From positions 1-5,556 of the forward strand of contig JANYEF010000324.1 in the NCBI GenBank assembly GCA_025363325.1: a stretch of 5,556 bases of DNA, given 5' to 3'. Positions 4,452-5,556 of this stretch are shown here, piece after piece. Position 1 is the stretch's first letter, and every line of letters begins with the position of its first letter. This DNA comes from Nitrospira sp. (lineage in GTDB: Bacteria > Nitrospirota > Nitrospiria > Nitrospirales > Nitrospiraceae). The position numbers and the translations under genes are program-made. Under the pieces are notes generated by a model. That model saw nothing but the letters and a program-made list of their open reading frames with translations, made no database searches and was not told where the DNA came from.

Positions 4452-5390
4452 TTATGCCATTAATCGATCGACTGTTGCGCAGAGTTCGCGCACTGCGCTA
4501 GCAGAGGTTGCCAATGCCGCTCGCTCCTCTGTCGTCAGCTCATACTCGACAATCTGTTCCGCCCCGCCTCGGCCCAGCGTAACCGGCACCCCAACGACGA
4601 CATCCTGTAATCCATACTCGCCCTCGCAGAGCACCGCACAGGGCACCACCCGCTTCTGGTCCTTCATGATCGCCTCGACCATATCGACCGCCGAGGCTGA
4701 CGGCGCATAGAACGCGCTGCCCGTTTTCAACAGGCTCACGATTTCAGCGCCCCCCTCGCGTGTCCGCTTCACAATCGCCTCCAACCGGTCCTTCGACATC
4801 AGTTCTGAAACCGGTTTCCCCTTCACCGTCGTGTAGCGCGACAGCGGCACCATCGTGTCGCCATGCCCCCCCAACACCATCGCCGCGACGTCAGGCCCTG
4901 ACACACTCAATTCTGCGGCGATGAAGGCACGCATGCGGGCGGAATCGAGCACCCCCGCCATGCCCAAGACTCGCGATTTCGGCAGTCCACTGACACGACG
5001 CGCCACATGGACCATGACATCCAAGGGGTTAGTGACGAGAATCAGGATGATGTTCGGCGATCGAGACACCAACGCAGACACGACCGACTTCACGATCTTT
5101 GCGTTCGTGGTCAATAGTTCGTCACGGCTCATCCCTGGCTTGCGAGGAATTCCTGACGTGATCACCGCCACCGACGAGCCGGCCGTTTCATCATAGCCGT
5201 TGGTGCCCACCACGCGGGTGCTATAGCCGCAGACTGGCCCGGCCTGTGTGATATCGAGCGCCTTGCCTTGCGGGACGCCCTCGACAATATCGACGAGCAC
5301 CACCTCGTACTCATCCTTCTCGGCCAGCCGCTGCGCCGTCGTGCCTCCGACGTTCCCCGCGCCCACCACCGTAATCTTCGGTCTCCCCAT
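4452..5390 (-). CDS. mdh: Malate dehydrogenase, LDH-like NAD-dependent type
   Basis: This enzyme interconverts malate and oxaloacetate with NAD, in the oxidative or reductive TCA cycle, in the cytosol. The 312-residue length is standard. The Rossmann motif VVGAGNVGG (8-16) and Asp34 at the end of the second strand (VVLVDI) indicate NAD rather than NADP. Substrate and catalytic residues are in place: Arg83 and Arg89 (IPRKPGMSRDEL), Asn121 (VTNPLD), Asp149 and Arg152 (LDSARMR), and His176 (GGHGDTMV). Arg83 is the position that separates malate from lactate dehydrogenases, and Arg there means malate. The start has the ribosome site GGAGGG (5395-5400). The preceding gene ends 58 bases upstream with no terminator visible, so mdh may be co-transcribed with it. 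A heptad repeat follows the stop. Confidence 0.96.
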   Translation of the reverse strand: MGRPKITVVGAGNVGGTTAQRLAEKDEYEVVLVDIVEGVPQGKALDITQAGPVCGYSTRVVGTNGYDETAGSSVAVITSGIPRKPGMSRDELLTTNAKIVKSVVSALVSRSPNIILILVTNPLDVMVHVARRVSGLPKSRVLGMAGVLDSARMRAFIAAELSVSGPDVAAMVLGGHGDTMVPLSRYTTVKGKPVSELMSKDRLEAIVKRTREGGAEIVSLLKTGSAFYAPSASAVDMVEAIMKDQKRVVPCAVLCEGEYGLQDVVVGVPVTLGRGGAEQIVEYELTTEERAALATSASAVRELCATVDRLMA

Positions 5391-5448
5391 GCTTCCCTCC
5401 GGTCCAGTCCTGAGTTACTGAGCGGGCCACCAAATAGTGCGTAGTTCA

Positions 5449-5556
5449 TCACGCGGCATAGCGGACATGTTTCTCACGAAACAGGTTTGTGATCACCTGC
5501 GGTTGCTTCTGGCGCCGATACAAATGGCTGCGCACGATGGCCATGAGTTCGGTCCG
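5449..5556 (-). CDS. C-terminal 35 codons of an unidentified gene, 5' part outside window
   Basis: An open frame enters from the right edge and ends with TGA at 5449-5451. The readable tail begins RTELMAIVRSHLYRRQKQ and ends VRYAA; it is basic and has no motif I recognise. The base composition is like the neighbours, and the 58-base gap to mdh on the same strand is compatible with an operon. No membrane segment or cysteine is present. A TCA-cycle partner of mdh would be a natural guess but nothing in the tail supports it. The frame is short enough that chance openness cannot be ruled out. Confidence 0.5.
   Translation of the reverse strand, partial: RTELMAIVRSHLYRRQKQPQVITNLFREKHVRYAA

Noticed and set aside
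5162..5452. Minus-strand frame starting near the stop of the right-edge gene and overlapping mdh
   Set aside because: The overlap ATGATGA looks like translational coupling, but the product is Arg-rich out-of-frame mdh sequence with no motif. The mdh start has its own strong ribosome site.

Overview
All eight recognisable genes lie on the minus strand, so transcription runs from the right edge to the left. The base composition, the set of genes and the many short iterated intergenic repeats fit a Nitrospirota bacterium (Nitrospira-like). That assignment is inferred from gene content, not from a marker gene.

In transcription order the layout is as follows. The last 35 codons of an unidentified gene (5449-5556) come first, then an LDH-like malate dehydrogenase (mdh, 4452-5390). 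Next is a small membrane protein made only of the urate-oxidase N-terminal (PuuD-type) membrane domain (3690-4277). A tight three-gene unit follows: nuoF-type NADH:acceptor flavoprotein (2040-3338), adrenodoxin/ISC-type [2Fe-2S] ferredoxin (1677-2024) and an A-type Fe-S carrier, ErpA/IscA (1287-1607). This unit has a good sigma70-like promoter in front and a clear intrinsic terminator behind. After the terminator come a eukaryotic-type 6-pyruvoyl-tetrahydropterin synthase homologue (736-1161) and folE, GTP cyclohydrolase I (1-614), which lacks only its last few codons at the window edge.

Two functional themes appear. One is central carbon and redox metabolism: malate dehydrogenase makes or uses NADH, the NuoF homologue can take electrons from NADH, the ferredoxin is a plausible acceptor or donor, and the A-type carrier can supply clusters. 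The other is pterin synthesis: FolE makes dihydroneopterin triphosphate, the substrate of the PTPS-family enzyme beside it.

The most unusual feature is intergenic. Three of the gaps hold imperfect long palindromes whose arms are tandem, degenerate 7-bp words. Each palindrome uses a different word: CATTCAA-like at 632-750, AGCGTAT-like at 3539-3616 and GTCATTG-like at 4370-4438. A fourth heptad run (GTGAAAC-like, 3492-3533) has no visible partner arm. All three palindromes follow the 3' end of a gene, and one supplies the last codons and the stop of the PTPS gene. The 351-base gap 3339-3689 holds no gene. It contains the nuoF promoter, a small hairpin, two of the heptad elements and a terminator-like hairpin.
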